Assembly (NCBI GenBank): GCA_015060045.1
Contig: SUZH01000002.1
Span: 1-64,000, forward strand
DNA from: Rikenellaceae bacterium
GTDB lineage: Bacteria; Bacteroidota; Bacteroidia; Bacteroidales; Rikenellaceae
Length of the DNA: 64,000 nt
Reading direction: 5' to 3'
Made by a program: the position numbers and the translations under genes. Numbering within the stretch: the first letter of the stretch is position 1; each line of letters starts with the position of its first letter. A model generated the notes under the pieces. That model had not been told where the DNA came from, ran no database searches, and saw nothing but the letters and a program-made list of their open reading frames with translations. Positions 19,761 to 29,079 of the stretch are shown piece by piece.

Positions 19761-20939
19761 ATGACAAAGAAAATCTTGCTGCTTGGCTCGGGTGAGCTGG
19801 GAAAAGAGTTTGTAATCGCGGCACAACGTCTGGGCCAGACGGTCATTGCTTGCGACAAGTATGCCGGTGCGCCTGCCATGCAGGTTGCCGATGCATACGA
19901 AGTATTTGATATGCTCGATGGCGATGCGTTGGCAGCTGCCGTTGAAAAGCATCAGCCCGATCTGATTGTCCCCGAGATTGAGGCCATCCGCACGGAGCGC
20001 CTCTACGATTTCGAGCAGCAGGGGATTCAGGTAGTACCGAGCGCCCGCGCCGTGAACTACACGATGAACCGCAAGGCCATTCGTGACCTGGCGGCCGTGG
20101 AGCTGGGGCTTAAGACGGCCAAGTATTTCTATGCCAAGACCTTCGATGAACTGAAGGAGGCCGCCGCAAAGATCGGCTATCCGTGTGTCGTGAAGCCCCT
20201 GATGTCCTCGTCGGGTAAGGGCCAGTCGGTAGTTCGCTCGGAGGCCGACCTGGAGCATGCCTGGACCTACGGTTGCGAGGGGTCGCGTGGCGACATCATG
20301 GAGCTGATCATCGAGGAGTTCATCGCATTCGATAGCGAGATTACGCTCCTTACCGTCACGCAAAAGGATGGCCCGACGCTCTTCTGCCCGCCGATCGGCC
20401 ATGTGCAGATCAGCGGCGACTACCGCGAGAGCTTCCAGATGGCCCCCATCTCGGAAGAGCACCTGAAGGAGGCGCAGCGCATGGCAGCTGCCGTGACGGA
20501 GGCCCTGACCGGTGCCGGTATCTGGGGCGTAGAGTTCTTCCTCAGCCACGAAAACGGTGTCTACTTCTCGGAGCTTTCGCCCCGTCCGCACGATACAGGC
20601 ATGGTGACGCTGGCCGGTACGCAGAACCTGAGCGAGTTTGAGTTGCACGCGCGTGCCGTCCTGGGGCTGCCGATTCCCGAGATTACCTTCGAGCGCATGG
20701 GTGCTTCGGCCGTAATCCTCGCCGAGGAGGCTTCAGCTACGGCTCCCGAGTACGAAGGCATGGAGGAGGCTGTTCGGATGGATCCCCGCAACGATATCCG
20801 CATCTTCGGTAAGCCGACGGCTCGCAAGAATCGCCGCATGGGTGTCGTGGTGGGTTATGCGCCCCACGGCTCGAACCTCGACGAGTTGCGCGATCGCGTG
20901 AAGGCAGCAGCCGCCTGCGTGAAGGTGGTTTGCAAGTAG
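19761..20939 (+). CDS. purT: formate-dependent GAR transformylase PurT
   Basis: The 392-residue ATP-grasp enzyme makes formylglycinamide ribonucleotide from GAR, formate and ATP in purine synthesis, an alternative to folate-dependent PurN. The N-terminus has GSGELGKE (residues 9-16) and the nucleotide region has [13 protein letters not shown]. The metal and active-site region contains [16 protein letters not shown], diagnostic for PurT. Length is exactly that of the family. It is monocistronic with its own promoter and terminator. Confidence 0.96.
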   Translation: MTKKILLLGSGELGKEFVIAAQRLGQTVIACDKYAGAPAMQVADAYEVFDMLDGDALAAAVEKHQPDLIVPEIEAIRTERLYDFEQQGIQVVPSARAVNYTMNRKAIRDLAAVELGLKTAKYFYAKTFDELKEAAAKIGYPCVVKPLMSSSGKGQSVVRSEADLEHAWTYGCEGSRGDIMELIIEEFIAFDSEITLLTVTQKDGPTLFCPPIGHVQISGDYRESFQMAPISEEHLKEAQRMAAAVTEALTGAGIWGVEFFLSHENGVYFSELSPRPHDTGMVTLAGTQNLSEFELHARAVLGLPIPEITFERMGASAVILAEEASATAPEYEGMEEAVRMDPRNDIRIFGKPTARKNRRMGVVVGYAPHGSNLDELRDRVKAAAACVKVVCK

Positions 20940-20958
20940 TCAGCCTTACATAGATACG

Positions 20959-20987
20959 AAAAGGAGAGCCGCAAAGCTCTCCTTTTT
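20959..20987. terminator. bidirectional terminator
   Basis: AAAAGGAGAG pairs with CTCTCCTTTT around an 8-nt loop, with a T tract after it and an A tract before it. It lies between the convergent purT and aminotransferase genes. Confidence 0.85.
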
Positions 20988-21005
20988 CGTTGTATGTAGT
21001 CGCTG

Positions 21006-22193
21006 CTACTTATTGAAGGCAGCCACTACGTTGTCCGTAGCCTTCTTCAGCAACTCCTCGGGGCAGCAGAGCGTGATGCGGATATAACCGTTACCCTCCG
21101 AACCGAAGATACCACCCGGCGTGAGGAATACGTCGGTCTTCTCCATCACCTCATCCGAGAACGAGAAGCTGTCGCCCTCGTAGCCCTCGGGCAGCTCGGC
21201 CCAAATAAAGAGACCGGCCTGGTGCTTGCGGTAGCGGCAACCGAGTGCATCCAGCAGGGCGTAAGCCTGACGCTCACGACCGTAATAAATCTCGTTCAGC
21301 TCCTTGAACCACTCCTCACCGAGTGCCAAAGCCGTATCGGCAGCAGCCTGGATGGGGTAGAACATACCCGAGTCCATGTTCGACTTAAAGGTCAGAATCG
21401 AGTCGATCCACTCCTTCTTACCCACGACAACACCCACGCGCCAGCCGGCCATCGAGTGACCCTTCGAGAGCGAGTTCATCTCCAGCGCCACCTCACGTGC
21501 ACCCTCGACCTCCATGATCGAGATCGGAGCCTCAGCGTTGCGGATAAAGCTATAGGGATTGTCGTGTACGATCAGGATGTTGTGCTTCTTACCAAAGGCG
21601 ATGATCTTCTCGAAGAGCTCCATCGAGGGGGTCTGACCCGTCGGCATGTTGGGGTAGTTTACGAGCATCATCTTTACGCCCTCCAAACCGGCAGCCTCGA
21701 TGGCCTCGAAATCGGGGTAGAAGTTCGTCTCCTTGTTCAGCGCGTAGGTCACCATCTCGCCACCGGCCAAACGCACGGCTGCCGAGTAGGTGGGGTAGCC
21801 CGGGTTGGGAACCAGCACTTTGTCACCCTTGTTGAGGAAGGTCATGCAGATGTGCATAATGCCCTCCTTCGAACCGATGAGCGGCAACACCTCGGTCTGG
21901 TAGTCCAGCTCCGTACGATACCACTTCTTGTACCAATCGGCAAAGGCTTTGCGCAGAATCGGCTCGCCCTTATACGACATATACTTATGCACATCGGGGC
22001 GCAACGACTCCTTCGCCAAGCGGTCGATTACCGACTGATGAGGCGGCAGATCGGGACTGCCCATAGCCAACTTAATGATTTGACGACCCGTCGAGGCCTC
22101 AATCTCGCCAATCTCGCGCAGACGGCGCGAGAAATAGTACTCACCGATACCGTCGAGGCGATGCGAACGGTCGATCTTTACAGCTTCTGCCAT
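21006..22193 (-). CDS. class I PLP-dependent aminotransferase
   Basis: The 395-residue fold-type I aminotransferase binds PLP through K244 in SLSKGHSMAGWRVG, with N182 in NYPNMPTG and the DNPYSF motif at about 211-216 as cofactor contacts. The class includes aspartate, aromatic, methionine and diaminopimelate aminotransferases. It does not look like the standard 410-residue DapL of Bacteroidetes, and the substrate cannot be told from sequence alone. It is probably expressed by itself, with a -7 box at 22226-22234. Confidence 0.87.
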   Translation of the reverse strand: MAEAVKIDRSHRLDGIGEYYFSRRLREIGEIEASTGRQIIKLAMGSPDLPPHQSVIDRLAKESLRPDVHKYMSYKGEPILRKAFADWYKKWYRTELDYQTEVLPLIGSKEGIMHICMTFLNKGDKVLVPNPGYPTYSAAVRLAGGEMVTYALNKETNFYPDFEAIEAAGLEGVKMMLVNYPNMPTGQTPSMELFEKIIAFGKKHNILIVHDNPYSFIRNAEAPISIMEVEGAREVALEMNSLSKGHSMAGWRVGVVVGKKEWIDSILTFKSNMDSGMFYPIQAAADTALALGEEWFKELNEIYYGRERQAYALLDALGCRYRKHQAGLFIWAELPEGYEGDSFSFSDEVMEKTDVFLTPGGIFGSEGNGYIRITLCCPEELLKKATDNVVAAFNK

Positions 22194-22225
22194 TTGTGTT
22201 GGGTTGTTATTTTAGTTTTTTCGTT

Positions 22226-22234
22226 GCAAATATA
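22226..22234 (-). promoter_or_regulatory. -7 box of the aminotransferase gene
   Basis: The minus strand reads TATATTTGC, a full match to TAnnTTTGY, 32 nt before the start codon. No -33 TTTG was found at 19-21 nt. Confidence 0.5.
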
Positions 22235-22250
22235 CATTTTTTCACCTTTT

Positions 22251-23915
22251 CTACAACGCGAATAAGATAAAAATCTGTGCGGTCAAAACGCGCAGGAACA
22301 TCACCACGGGATAGACCGTCGAGTAGGCCACGGCCGGCATATCGTTACCCGCTACGCTATTGGCGTAGGCGAGGGCCGGGGGATCGGTCATCGCACCCGA
22401 CAGCATACCGCACAGCGTGTAGTAGTTCATCTTCAGCACTACGCGGGCAAACGTGCCGACAATGAGCAGGGGAAGAATGGTGATGATTGCACCGTAGCCG
22501 ATCCAGCGATAACCGCCGTTCATGATCGCCTCCACGAAACCCTCTCCGGCGCCCAGACCGACGCAGGCCAAGAACAACGCGATACCCATCTCGCGCAACA
22601 TCAGATTGGCACTCATCGTCGTATAAGTAACCAGGCGGAAGTGCGAGCCGAAACGGCCGATCAAGATCGCCAAAATCAGCGGGCCACCTGCCAAGCCGAG
22701 CTTCACGGGTTGCGGTACGTTCATCAACGGAATCGAACCGAGCAGCACACCAAGTGCGATGCCGATAAAGATCGTGACGAGGTTGGGATGGTCGAGCTTC
22801 TTGAGCGAATTGCCGAGCACCTCGGCTACCTTATCCACCGACTTCTCGGGACCCACGACCATCACGCGGTCACCCACCTGCAGCTCCAGGCCCTGGTAGG
22901 GAAGCAGGTCCACACCGGCACGATTGACGCGCGTCAGCGTGATGCCGTATTTCGTGCGAAGGCGCAAATCGGAGAATTTCTTGCCGTTGATTTCGGGTTT
23001 CGTGATCAAGATGCGGCGCGAGATAAAGGTGGCGTTGGGTACGTTCTGGCCCCACTCCTCGTTGGTCATCTCTACCTCATGGCCCAGGAAGGCGGTCACC
23101 GCTTCACGATCCTCGGGCTGGCAAATCATGCGCACCTTATCGCCCACGTTCAGTTTCGTATCGGCGTCGGCCATCGTCAGCTCGCCATCGGTATGGATGA
23201 CGCGCGAAATCACAAACTGACGATTGATCAGGTCGCGAATGTAGGCAACCGAACGGCCGTTCAGCAGCTGATTGGTGAACTCAAGCGAGAAACGCTCCAC
23301 CATCTTGTGCTCCTGCGAGAGGACAGCCAGCGCCTCGTTCTCACGATCGAAACGGATGCGGAAGATAAAACGTAGGGCGATGAGCGAAAGGATGATACCC
23401 ACCACGCCGAGCGGATAGGCTACGGCGTAACCCAATGCGATCGTCGGATCCTCAATACCCGAGGCATCCGTGTAGGCGGCTTGTGCAGCACCCAGACCGG
23501 GCGTATTTGTTACAGCACCCGACAGAATACCGACCATCGTCGGGATGGGCACACCCGTTACGAGGTGAATCAATCCCGTTGTTGCTACACCCAGCAGGAC
23601 GATACTCACAGCGCAACCCACAAGCTGCATACCTCCCTGCTTGAAGGAAGAGAAGAAGCTCGGGCCGACCTGCAGACCGATCGAAAATACAAAGAGAATC
23701 AGACCCAGCTCCTGGGCAAAATGGCGAATCTCGTCGTTGATCGACATGCCGAAGTGGCTCATGGCGATACCCACGAACAAAATCCAGGTGATACCGAGCG
23801 AGATGCCGCGAAATTTGAGTTTACCGAGTGTGATACCCAGTGTGATGACCAATGCAATAATGAGAATTGCATGGGCAATGCTTTGACCGAAAAAGAGGTT
23901 ATACAACCACTCCAT
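22251..23915 (-). CDS. YidE/AspT-family transporter with two TrkA-C domains
   Basis: The 554-residue membrane protein has two homologous hydrophobic halves with about five segments each (about 5-185 and 385-554). Between them are two TrkA-C (RCK-C) domains, seen as LNVGDKVRMICQPEDREAV and LQVGDRVMVVGPEKSV. Each half carries a family motif such as GILSGAVTNTPGLGAA and GMLSGAMTDPPALAYA. This is the AspT-like antiporter superfamily (YidE, YbjL). The substrate is not predictable. Its leader contains a long dyad. Confidence 0.9.
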   Translation of the reverse strand: MEWLYNLFFGQSIAHAILIIALVITLGITLGKLKFRGISLGITWILFVGIAMSHFGMSINDEIRHFAQELGLILFVFSIGLQVGPSFFSSFKQGGMQLVGCAVSIVLLGVATTGLIHLVTGVPIPTMVGILSGAVTNTPGLGAAQAAYTDASGIEDPTIALGYAVAYPLGVVGIILSLIALRFIFRIRFDRENEALAVLSQEHKMVERFSLEFTNQLLNGRSVAYIRDLINRQFVISRVIHTDGELTMADADTKLNVGDKVRMICQPEDREAVTAFLGHEVEMTNEEWGQNVPNATFISRRILITKPEINGKKFSDLRLRTKYGITLTRVNRAGVDLLPYQGLELQVGDRVMVVGPEKSVDKVAEVLGNSLKKLDHPNLVTIFIGIALGVLLGSIPLMNVPQPVKLGLAGGPLILAILIGRFGSHFRLVTYTTMSANLMLREMGIALFLACVGLGAGEGFVEAIMNGGYRWIGYGAIITILPLLIVGTFARVVLKMNYYTLCGMLSGAMTDPPALAYANSVAGNDMPAVAYSTVYPVVMFLRVLTAQIFILFAL

Positions 23916-23951
23916 GACCTACCTTAACTACTAACCGAATTATTAACTTGT

Positions 23952-23982
23952 GTGAGTCTTCTTTAGAAGACCCACAAAGGTA
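23952..23982 (-). promoter_or_regulatory. yidE-type gene promoter with overlapping dyad
   Basis: The -7 box TACCTTTGT is read on the minus strand (23982-23974). The dyad GTG-A-GTCTTC-TTTA-GAAGAC-C-CAC (23952-23975) overlaps its end and covers the predicted start near 23967. It could be an operator or a 5' mRNA hairpin. Confidence 0.55.
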
Positions 23983-24030
23983 GTACATCTTGTAGAATTT
24001 TGAAAACAAAAAGCCGAGAAAATGAGCTAT

Positions 24031-24726
24031 TTAATAGAGGTATTGTTCCATGAGTGGGGTGAGAAGTGCCGTAGCGACACCCATCAATGCCATGGCAAGA
24101 CCGCTCATAGCACCCTCGATGGCCCCAATTTCGACCGCGCGCGACGTGCCGATCCCGTGCGATGCCGCACCGAGCGAGAAACCCACCGCCTCACGGCTTT
24201 TTACACCCCCTAATCGCAGTACCGCAGGGCCGAATACAGCACCAAACATGCCGACACAAAAGACTACGACCGAAGTGATGGATACCACACCACCCAACGG
24301 TTCGGAGATGGTAATGGCGATCGGCACGGTGACCGATTTCGGGGCAATCGAATTTAGAATCACACGGTCGGCTCCCAGGACGGCAGCGATCCAAACGACA
24401 CTCAAAACACCGACAATACATCCTGTAAGCGTTGAGATAACAACGGGCAACATGTTGCGACCCAGACGTTCAACCTGTTCGTAAAGCAAATAGCCAAGCG
24501 AAACGACCGAAAGACCGAGCAGCAGATCCATCACCTCGGTAGCCTCCTTATAGTGTGCGTAGGGGATGTTTCCCACCTGCAACACAGCGATCATCGCCAA
24601 AAAGGTGATAAGTACGGGGTGCAACAACGCAAAACGAACACGCCGATAGAGTGCACCGGCCAGCACAAAGAGTGCGACAGTAAGGGTCAGTAGTCCTAAA
24701 TCCGATGTAAGCCAGGCGTGTATCAT
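24031..24726 (-). CDS. lrgB: LrgB/CidB family membrane protein
   Basis: The 231-residue polytopic protein has the LrgB motif pattern: NSIAPKSVTVPIAI, GVVSITSVVVF and FSLGAASHGIGTSRA. LrgA and LrgB form a two-component inner-membrane system first linked to control of murein hydrolases and later to export or uptake of small metabolites such as pyruvate. The start overlaps the lrgA stop by 4 nt (ATGA), so translation is coupled. It is the last gene of the feoAB operon. Confidence 0.92.
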   Translation of the reverse strand: MIHAWLTSDLGLLTLTVALFVLAGALYRRVRFALLHPVLITFLAMIAVLQVGNIPYAHYKEATEVMDLLLGLSVVSLGYLLYEQVERLGRNMLPVVISTLTGCIVGVLSVVWIAAVLGADRVILNSIAPKSVTVPIAITISEPLGGVVSITSVVVFCVGMFGAVFGPAVLRLGGVKSREAVGFSLGAASHGIGTSRAVEIGAIEGAMSGLAMALMGVATALLTPLMEQYLY

Positions 24727-25073
24727 CGTTTCGAGCGGTTTTTGAGGCGTTCAATCCATTGGAAGGTGTGGCCCGTAGTGAGTAAAACGAAGATGGTCGA
24801 GAGGGTAGCAGCCACCACTATGGCCCAAAGATTATCCCAAATCGTGTGGTAGGATTCGATCAATCCGACGCCATACGGAATAAAATAGAGCGCCATGGTC
24901 GAGAGCAGAAATTTTGCGGCAGGAGCCACGGCCTGCGGTTTTACGAGACGCGTCATCAGCAGCGTAAAGAGCAGCAACATACCGAGCACATTGCCCGATA
25001 CGTAGCCCGCCACCAGCTGACTCAAGAGGTTGCCGACCAGCCAACAGAGGAGGAGAATCAACAGACCGATCAT
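24723..25073 (-). CDS. lrgA: LrgA/CidA family membrane protein
   Basis: The 116-residue holin-like protein has four hydrophobic segments and the CidA/LrgA pattern GNVLGMLLLFTLLMTRLVKP. It partners with LrgB, encoded next with a 4-nt overlap. Its own start (25073) overlaps the stop of the upstream 59-residue Cys-rich gene in ATGA. Whether it acts as a holin or as a transporter part cannot be told from the sequence. Confidence 0.9.
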   Translation of the reverse strand: MIGLLILLLCWLVGNLLSQLVAGYVSGNVLGMLLLFTLLMTRLVKPQAVAPAAKFLLSTMALYFIPYGVGLIESYHTIWDNLWAIVVAATLSTIFVLLTTGHTFQWIERLKNRSKR

Positions 25074-25249
25074 CTGCGGTTGCGCTTTTCGTGTTCCTTA
25101 TCCCACTCCTCGCTGCGGATGCCGCAGTGGCCGAAACGACAATTCTCACAGTCACGCGTGCGACAGAAGAAGGTGCGCCAAATCCAACGCCACACCACAA
25201 TCACTACCACGGCGAAAATCGCCCATACGATCCATTCCTGCCAATTCAT
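25070..25249 (-). CDS. FeoB-associated Cys-rich membrane protein, 59 aa
   Basis: A short gene reads MNWQEWIVWAIFAVVVIVVW, so it has one N-terminal membrane helix (about 5-25). After it comes a cytoplasmic Cys-rich tail with C29, C34, C37 and C42 (FFCRTRDCENCRFGHC) and a charged C-terminus ending KRNRR. This is the pattern of the FeoB-associated Cys-rich proteins found right after feoB. The family is thought to aid ferrous iron transport, possibly by binding metal. It starts 12 nt after feoB and ends in an ATGA overlap with lrgA. Confidence 0.85.
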   Translation of the reverse strand: MNWQEWIVWAIFAVVVIVVWRWIWRTFFCRTRDCENCRFGHCGIRSEEWDKEHEKRNRR

Positions 25250-25261
25250 AGTCTGATCCGT

Positions 25262-27634
25262 TTACATGAGGAGTATTCCGATTTGATAGAAGATCCAGGC
25301 AATGCCCCATGCAACCAGGGTGTTGTAGATCATGCCACCGATGGCCCATCGCCAACCGGCTTCGGCACCGATGGCGGCAATCGTAGCGATGCAGGGGAAG
25401 TACAAAAGAATAAAAACCAAGAAGGCAAGCGCCGAAGCGGGCGTAAAGTCGCCGCTCGCAGCGATCTTTTGGGTCAATGCGCCCGACTCGGTATCCTCTT
25501 CGGCATAGAGCACACCGATCGTCGAGACGATAATCTCCTTGGCAGCGACACCCGACAGCAGCGAGACGCCGGCCTTCCAATCGAGTCCCAGGGGCTCGAA
25601 GACGGGACTGCAAGCCTTGCCCAGGCGACCGAGGTAGGAGTTCTCGTAGTGGTTCTCCATGGCCGATTGCTCCACATCGGGACGCGGATAGTAGCTCAAG
25701 AACCAAATGACGATCGAAGCAACAAGGATCATACCTCCCATCTTTTTGAGGTATTGCGCGCACTTATCCCACATGTGGGTCAACGTGGCTTTCCACGTAG
25801 GGATACGGTATGGTGGCAGCTCCATAACGAAGGGAGTTTCATCCACCGGGAAGAAGATCAGTCGCATCAGACGAGCCGTCAGGATCGCCATCAACACGCC
25901 CAGCAGATAGAGCCCGGCCATTACCAAGCCTCCGTGCGCGGGGAAGAAGGCGGCCGTCAGCAGGATAAAGACCGGCAGGCGGGCGCTGCACGACATGAAG
26001 GGGGTGATGAGAATCGTGATCAAACGGCTCGAACGGCTCTCAATCGTACGACAAGCCATGATGGCGGGGACGTTGCAGCCGAAGCCCATGATAAGCGGAA
26101 TAAAAGATTTTCCATGCAATCCGGCGCGGTGCATCACGCGGTCCATGATAAAGGCGGCGCGTGCCAGGTAGCCCGAATCCTCCATAAACGAAATGAATAG
26201 GTAGAGGATCATGATGTTGGGCAGGAAGACAATCACTGAGCCTACGCCGCCGATCATGCCATCGACCACCAAGTCACGTAAAACGCCTTCAGGCATCAGG
26301 TGGTTAACGCCCGCACCAATCCAGCCGACCAACAGATCGATCCACTCCTGGGGGTAAGCACCGAGCGAGAAGGTACACCAGAACATCAGCCCCATCACGA
26401 GGAAGAAGATCGGGAATCCCCAAACGCGATGCGTCACAATCATATCGATGAGGTTCGTGGCCGCGCGCTCGTCTCGCTTACCGGGGGTGAAGGTCTCCTT
26501 TAAGGCACCCGAAATAAAACCATATTTTTGGTTGGCAAGTGCCGTTTCGATATCTTCGTCTATATCGCCCTGGATATGCTTCACCACACGATCGCGCAGG
26601 GCACACCACTCGGCATAACGGGGCGAATCCTGCAAGCGCTCTTCGATGTCACGATCGCTTTCGAGCAGTTTCAAGGCATAGTAGCGGGGCGGGAATTGCT
26701 TGGGAAGCTCTTCGCGGTAGTCGTTCATCGCCTCGCCGAGCTGCTGCAAGCCGTTTTCGATGATCGAGCCGTGGCTGATATGGATGTGGCGAACACGCTC
26801 ATCGCGGCCTTCATAGACGGCAATCACCGTATCCAGCAGCTCGTCGATGCCTTTGTGGTTGCGGGCCTCGATCGGCACCATCGGCACACCCAACATGCGA
26901 CCCAGCGAGTCGTAGTCGAGGTGGGCACCACTGGCCTCCAGCTCATCGTACATATTCAGCGCCACCACCATGCGCGGGTTGATGTCGATCAGCTCGGTTG
27001 TCAAAAAGAGGTTGCGCTCCAGGTTGGAGGCTACCACCGAGTTGATAATTACGTCGGGTTGCTCGTCGGCAATGTGCGAACGCACGAAACGCTCCTCGGG
27101 CGTGTAGGCCGAGAGGGCATAGGTACCCGGTAGATCGGTCACCTCGAAGCGATAGCCGCGATAGTGGCAGACGCCGCGCTTGGCACTTACGGTCACGCCA
27201 CTATAGTTGCCGACGTGTTCGTGGCCGCCCGAAATGGCATTGAAAAGCGAGGTCTTGCCACTATTGGGATTGCCGACCAGCGCCACACTGATCGTATGGC
27301 TGCTGCGCGTCACGACATCATCGATCGTCTCCACACGCTCTTCCGCCTCTTCCGTGAAGGGGGTGTTGCGCTCGGCCTCCTGTTGGATAGCCAATAACTC
27401 CTCGGCCTCCTCGTCCGACAGGACAATCACCATGGAAGCCTCACTGCGGCGCAACGAGACGTCGTAACCCATGATGCGGTACTCGATCGGATCTTTAAGC
27501 GGGGCGTTGAGAATCACCTCGACCCGTTTGCCGCGGATGAATCCCATCTCGACAATACGACGACGAAAGCCGCCATGGCCGGTGACTTTGAGGATCGTAG
27601 CCGATTCACCACTCTTGAGTTCGGATAGTCGCAT
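25262..27634 (-). CDS. feoB: ferrous iron transporter, FeoA-FeoB fusion
   Basis: The 790-residue inner-membrane iron(II) transporter has an N-terminal FeoA SH3-like domain (about 1-75, MRLSELKSGE) fused to FeoB. The G domain has G1 GNPNSGKTS (121-129) and G3 DLPG (167-170). The membrane part has the paired gate motifs, including FIPLIMGFGCNVPAIMACR and a second SLLSGVAAKEIIVST segment. The fusion is common in Bacteroidetes. It is followed by a Cys-rich accessory protein and lrgAB in one coupled unit. A dyad in the short leader suggests metal-responsive control. Confidence 0.96.
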   Translation of the reverse strand: MRLSELKSGESATILKVTGHGGFRRRIVEMGFIRGKRVEVILNAPLKDPIEYRIMGYDVSLRRSEASMVIVLSDEEAEELLAIQQEAERNTPFTEEAEERVETIDDVVTRSSHTISVALVGNPNSGKTSLFNAISGGHEHVGNYSGVTVSAKRGVCHYRGYRFEVTDLPGTYALSAYTPEERFVRSHIADEQPDVIINSVVASNLERNLFLTTELIDINPRMVVALNMYDELEASGAHLDYDSLGRMLGVPMVPIEARNHKGIDELLDTVIAVYEGRDERVRHIHISHGSIIENGLQQLGEAMNDYREELPKQFPPRYYALKLLESDRDIEERLQDSPRYAEWCALRDRVVKHIQGDIDEDIETALANQKYGFISGALKETFTPGKRDERAATNLIDMIVTHRVWGFPIFFLVMGLMFWCTFSLGAYPQEWIDLLVGWIGAGVNHLMPEGVLRDLVVDGMIGGVGSVIVFLPNIMILYLFISFMEDSGYLARAAFIMDRVMHRAGLHGKSFIPLIMGFGCNVPAIMACRTIESRSSRLITILITPFMSCSARLPVFILLTAAFFPAHGGLVMAGLYLLGVLMAILTARLMRLIFFPVDETPFVMELPPYRIPTWKATLTHMWDKCAQYLKKMGGMILVASIVIWFLSYYPRPDVEQSAMENHYENSYLGRLGKACSPVFEPLGLDWKAGVSLLSGVAAKEIIVSTIGVLYAEEDTESGALTQKIAASGDFTPASALAFLVFILLYFPCIATIAAIGAEAGWRWAIGGMIYNTLVAWGIAWIFYQIGILLM

Positions 27635-27667
27635 GTATACTTTTGCAGTTTAATCATGCAAATATAC
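27635..27667 (-). promoter_or_regulatory. feoAB -7 box inside a dyad
   Basis: The minus strand reads TATATTTGC (27666-27658), a perfect -7 box. It is embedded in an inverted repeat: GTATACTTTTGCA (27635-27647) and TGCAAATATAC (27657-27667) are reverse complements except for two extra bases. The dyad spans from the -7 box to the start codon, which suits a repressor. An iron regulator is the natural guess. Confidence 0.55.
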
Positions 27668-27696
27668 ACTTTTTTTAGCGATATCCTACTACCCAC

Positions 27697-29079
27697 TTAT
27701 GGGTATTTTGCCTCCGATCGCCAACCTCCGCCGAGTGCTTTACACAGCGTGACGTAGTTGATGTAGTCCTGCGCCAAGAGGTTGACGAGCTCCATCTGGG
27801 CCGTATAGAGCGTCCGCTCGGCATCGATCACATCCAGGTAGTCGGCCATGCCGTTGCGATAGAGCGCATAGGCCATCTCCAAAATATGGCGGTAGGCGAC
27901 CACCAACTCCGTGTATCGGTCCGTCTCGATCCGATGCGCTTCGATCGTAGAGAGGGTGGACTCGACATCGGAGAAGGCCTCCAGTACGGTCTGCTCGTAA
28001 TTCAGCGCCGCCTGCTTGTAGCGTTCGATGGCAATCTGTTCGGAGCGTTTGAGTCGCTTGAAATTAAAGACCGGTTGCGTGAGTGCACCCAGGGCGTTCC
28101 ACACAAAGGGATTCGACGAAGTCAGCCCCTTGATTGTCGTTGCACCCACGCCCGCTTTGGCGGTCAAGGCGATCGAAGGGAAGCGATTCGACCGAGCTAA
28201 CCCCGCCTCGGCTGCTGCTGCATCCAGCGCAAACCGCGCCTGCATAATATCCGGGCGTACCTGTAGCAACTCGGACGGGACACCGATCGCAAGCGATTCA
28301 GGCCGGTCGTCGGTCAATAGCTCCAAACCAACCCCCTCGTCCGCGTAGGGCATCGGAGGATCGCCCGTGAGGACCGAGAGCGACAGACGAGTCTGCTCCA
28401 CCGCACTGCGGTAGCGGGGGATATCCGCCTCGGCCGAATAGACCAAGCTCAACGCCTGCTCCCGCTCGACCCCCGTAGCCATGCCGTAGTGAAAGAGTGA
28501 ATCGATCAGCGAGGCCGATTCACGACGTAACGTATAGGTGCGGTTGGCGATCAACAGATCACGTTCGTATTGCAGTAGCGTGAAGTAAGTCGAGGCCACT
28601 TCGGCCGCCAACGAGAGCTCCACGCCGCGGTAGTTCCAGACGGCTTGTCCCCATTCAGCACGAGCGGCATCCGACGTGTGCTTGAGGCTTTCGAAGAGGG
28701 GCAACTCCCACGAAAGATTCCACTCGGCAGCATATTGCTGAGTAGTCTTTGTCGCCTTCGTATAGTTTCCTTCAGCCGAGAGCGCAAGACCAATATCGGG
28801 CAGGAACGAAGCCCGCACCACGGCTAAATTGTGACGCGTCTCTTCGATGCGCGAGAGGGCCACCTGCAAATTGCGGTTATGCGCCAGCGCACGCTCTACC
28901 AATCGATTGAGGGTCGTGTCGCCAAACAATCGCCACCAGTCGCGCTGCAAGGAGAGCGTATCGGAGGAGAATCCCTCGCCATAGAGGTATTCGGCACGCG
29001 CCGTGATTTGCGGAGGTGCCAAACGCGGTGAGCAGGCCACAAGCAGCCCCGTCAGGAGCAGAAGTAGGAGTCTTTTCAT
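27697..29079 (-). CDS. outer-membrane efflux protein, TolC/NodT type lipoprotein
   Basis: The 460-residue protein begins MKRLLLLLLTGLLVACSP with a lipobox (LVAC), so the mature protein is lipidated. Two OEP repeats and long coiled-coil helices follow. It forms the outer-membrane channel of a tripartite pump. Its start overlaps the stop of the RND gene (ATGA) and it is the third gene after adaptor and RND pump. The start at 29079 was chosen because it gives a clean lipoprotein signal. The 34-codon longer reading lies within the pump gene. Confidence 0.92.
   Translation of the reverse strand: MKRLLLLLLTGLLVACSPRLAPPQITARAEYLYGEGFSSDTLSLQRDWWRLFGDTTLNRLVERALAHNRNLQVALSRIEETRHNLAVVRASFLPDIGLALSAEGNYTKATKTTQQYAAEWNLSWELPLFESLKHTSDAARAEWGQAVWNYRGVELSLAAEVASTYFTLLQYERDLLIANRTYTLRRESASLIDSLFHYGMATGVEREQALSLVYSAEADIPRYRSAVEQTRLSLSVLTGDPPMPYADEGVGLELLTDDRPESLAIGVPSELLQVRPDIMQARFALDAAAAEAGLARSNRFPSIALTAKAGVGATTIKGLTSSNPFVWNALGALTQPVFNFKRLKRSEQIAIERYKQAALNYEQTVLEAFSDVESTLSTIEAHRIETDRYTELVVAYRHILEMAYALYRNGMADYLDVIDAERTLYTAQMELVNLLAQDYINYVTLCKALGGGWRSEAKYP

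Noticed and set aside
19597..19824. 75-codon frame on the minus strand across the purT promoter
   Set aside because: It runs into purT and covers its promoter; Phe/Arg-rich sequence with no family.
21006..22193. LL-diaminopimelate aminotransferase (DapL)
   Set aside because: N-terminus and length differ from the usual Bacteroidetes DapL; only the class can be supported.
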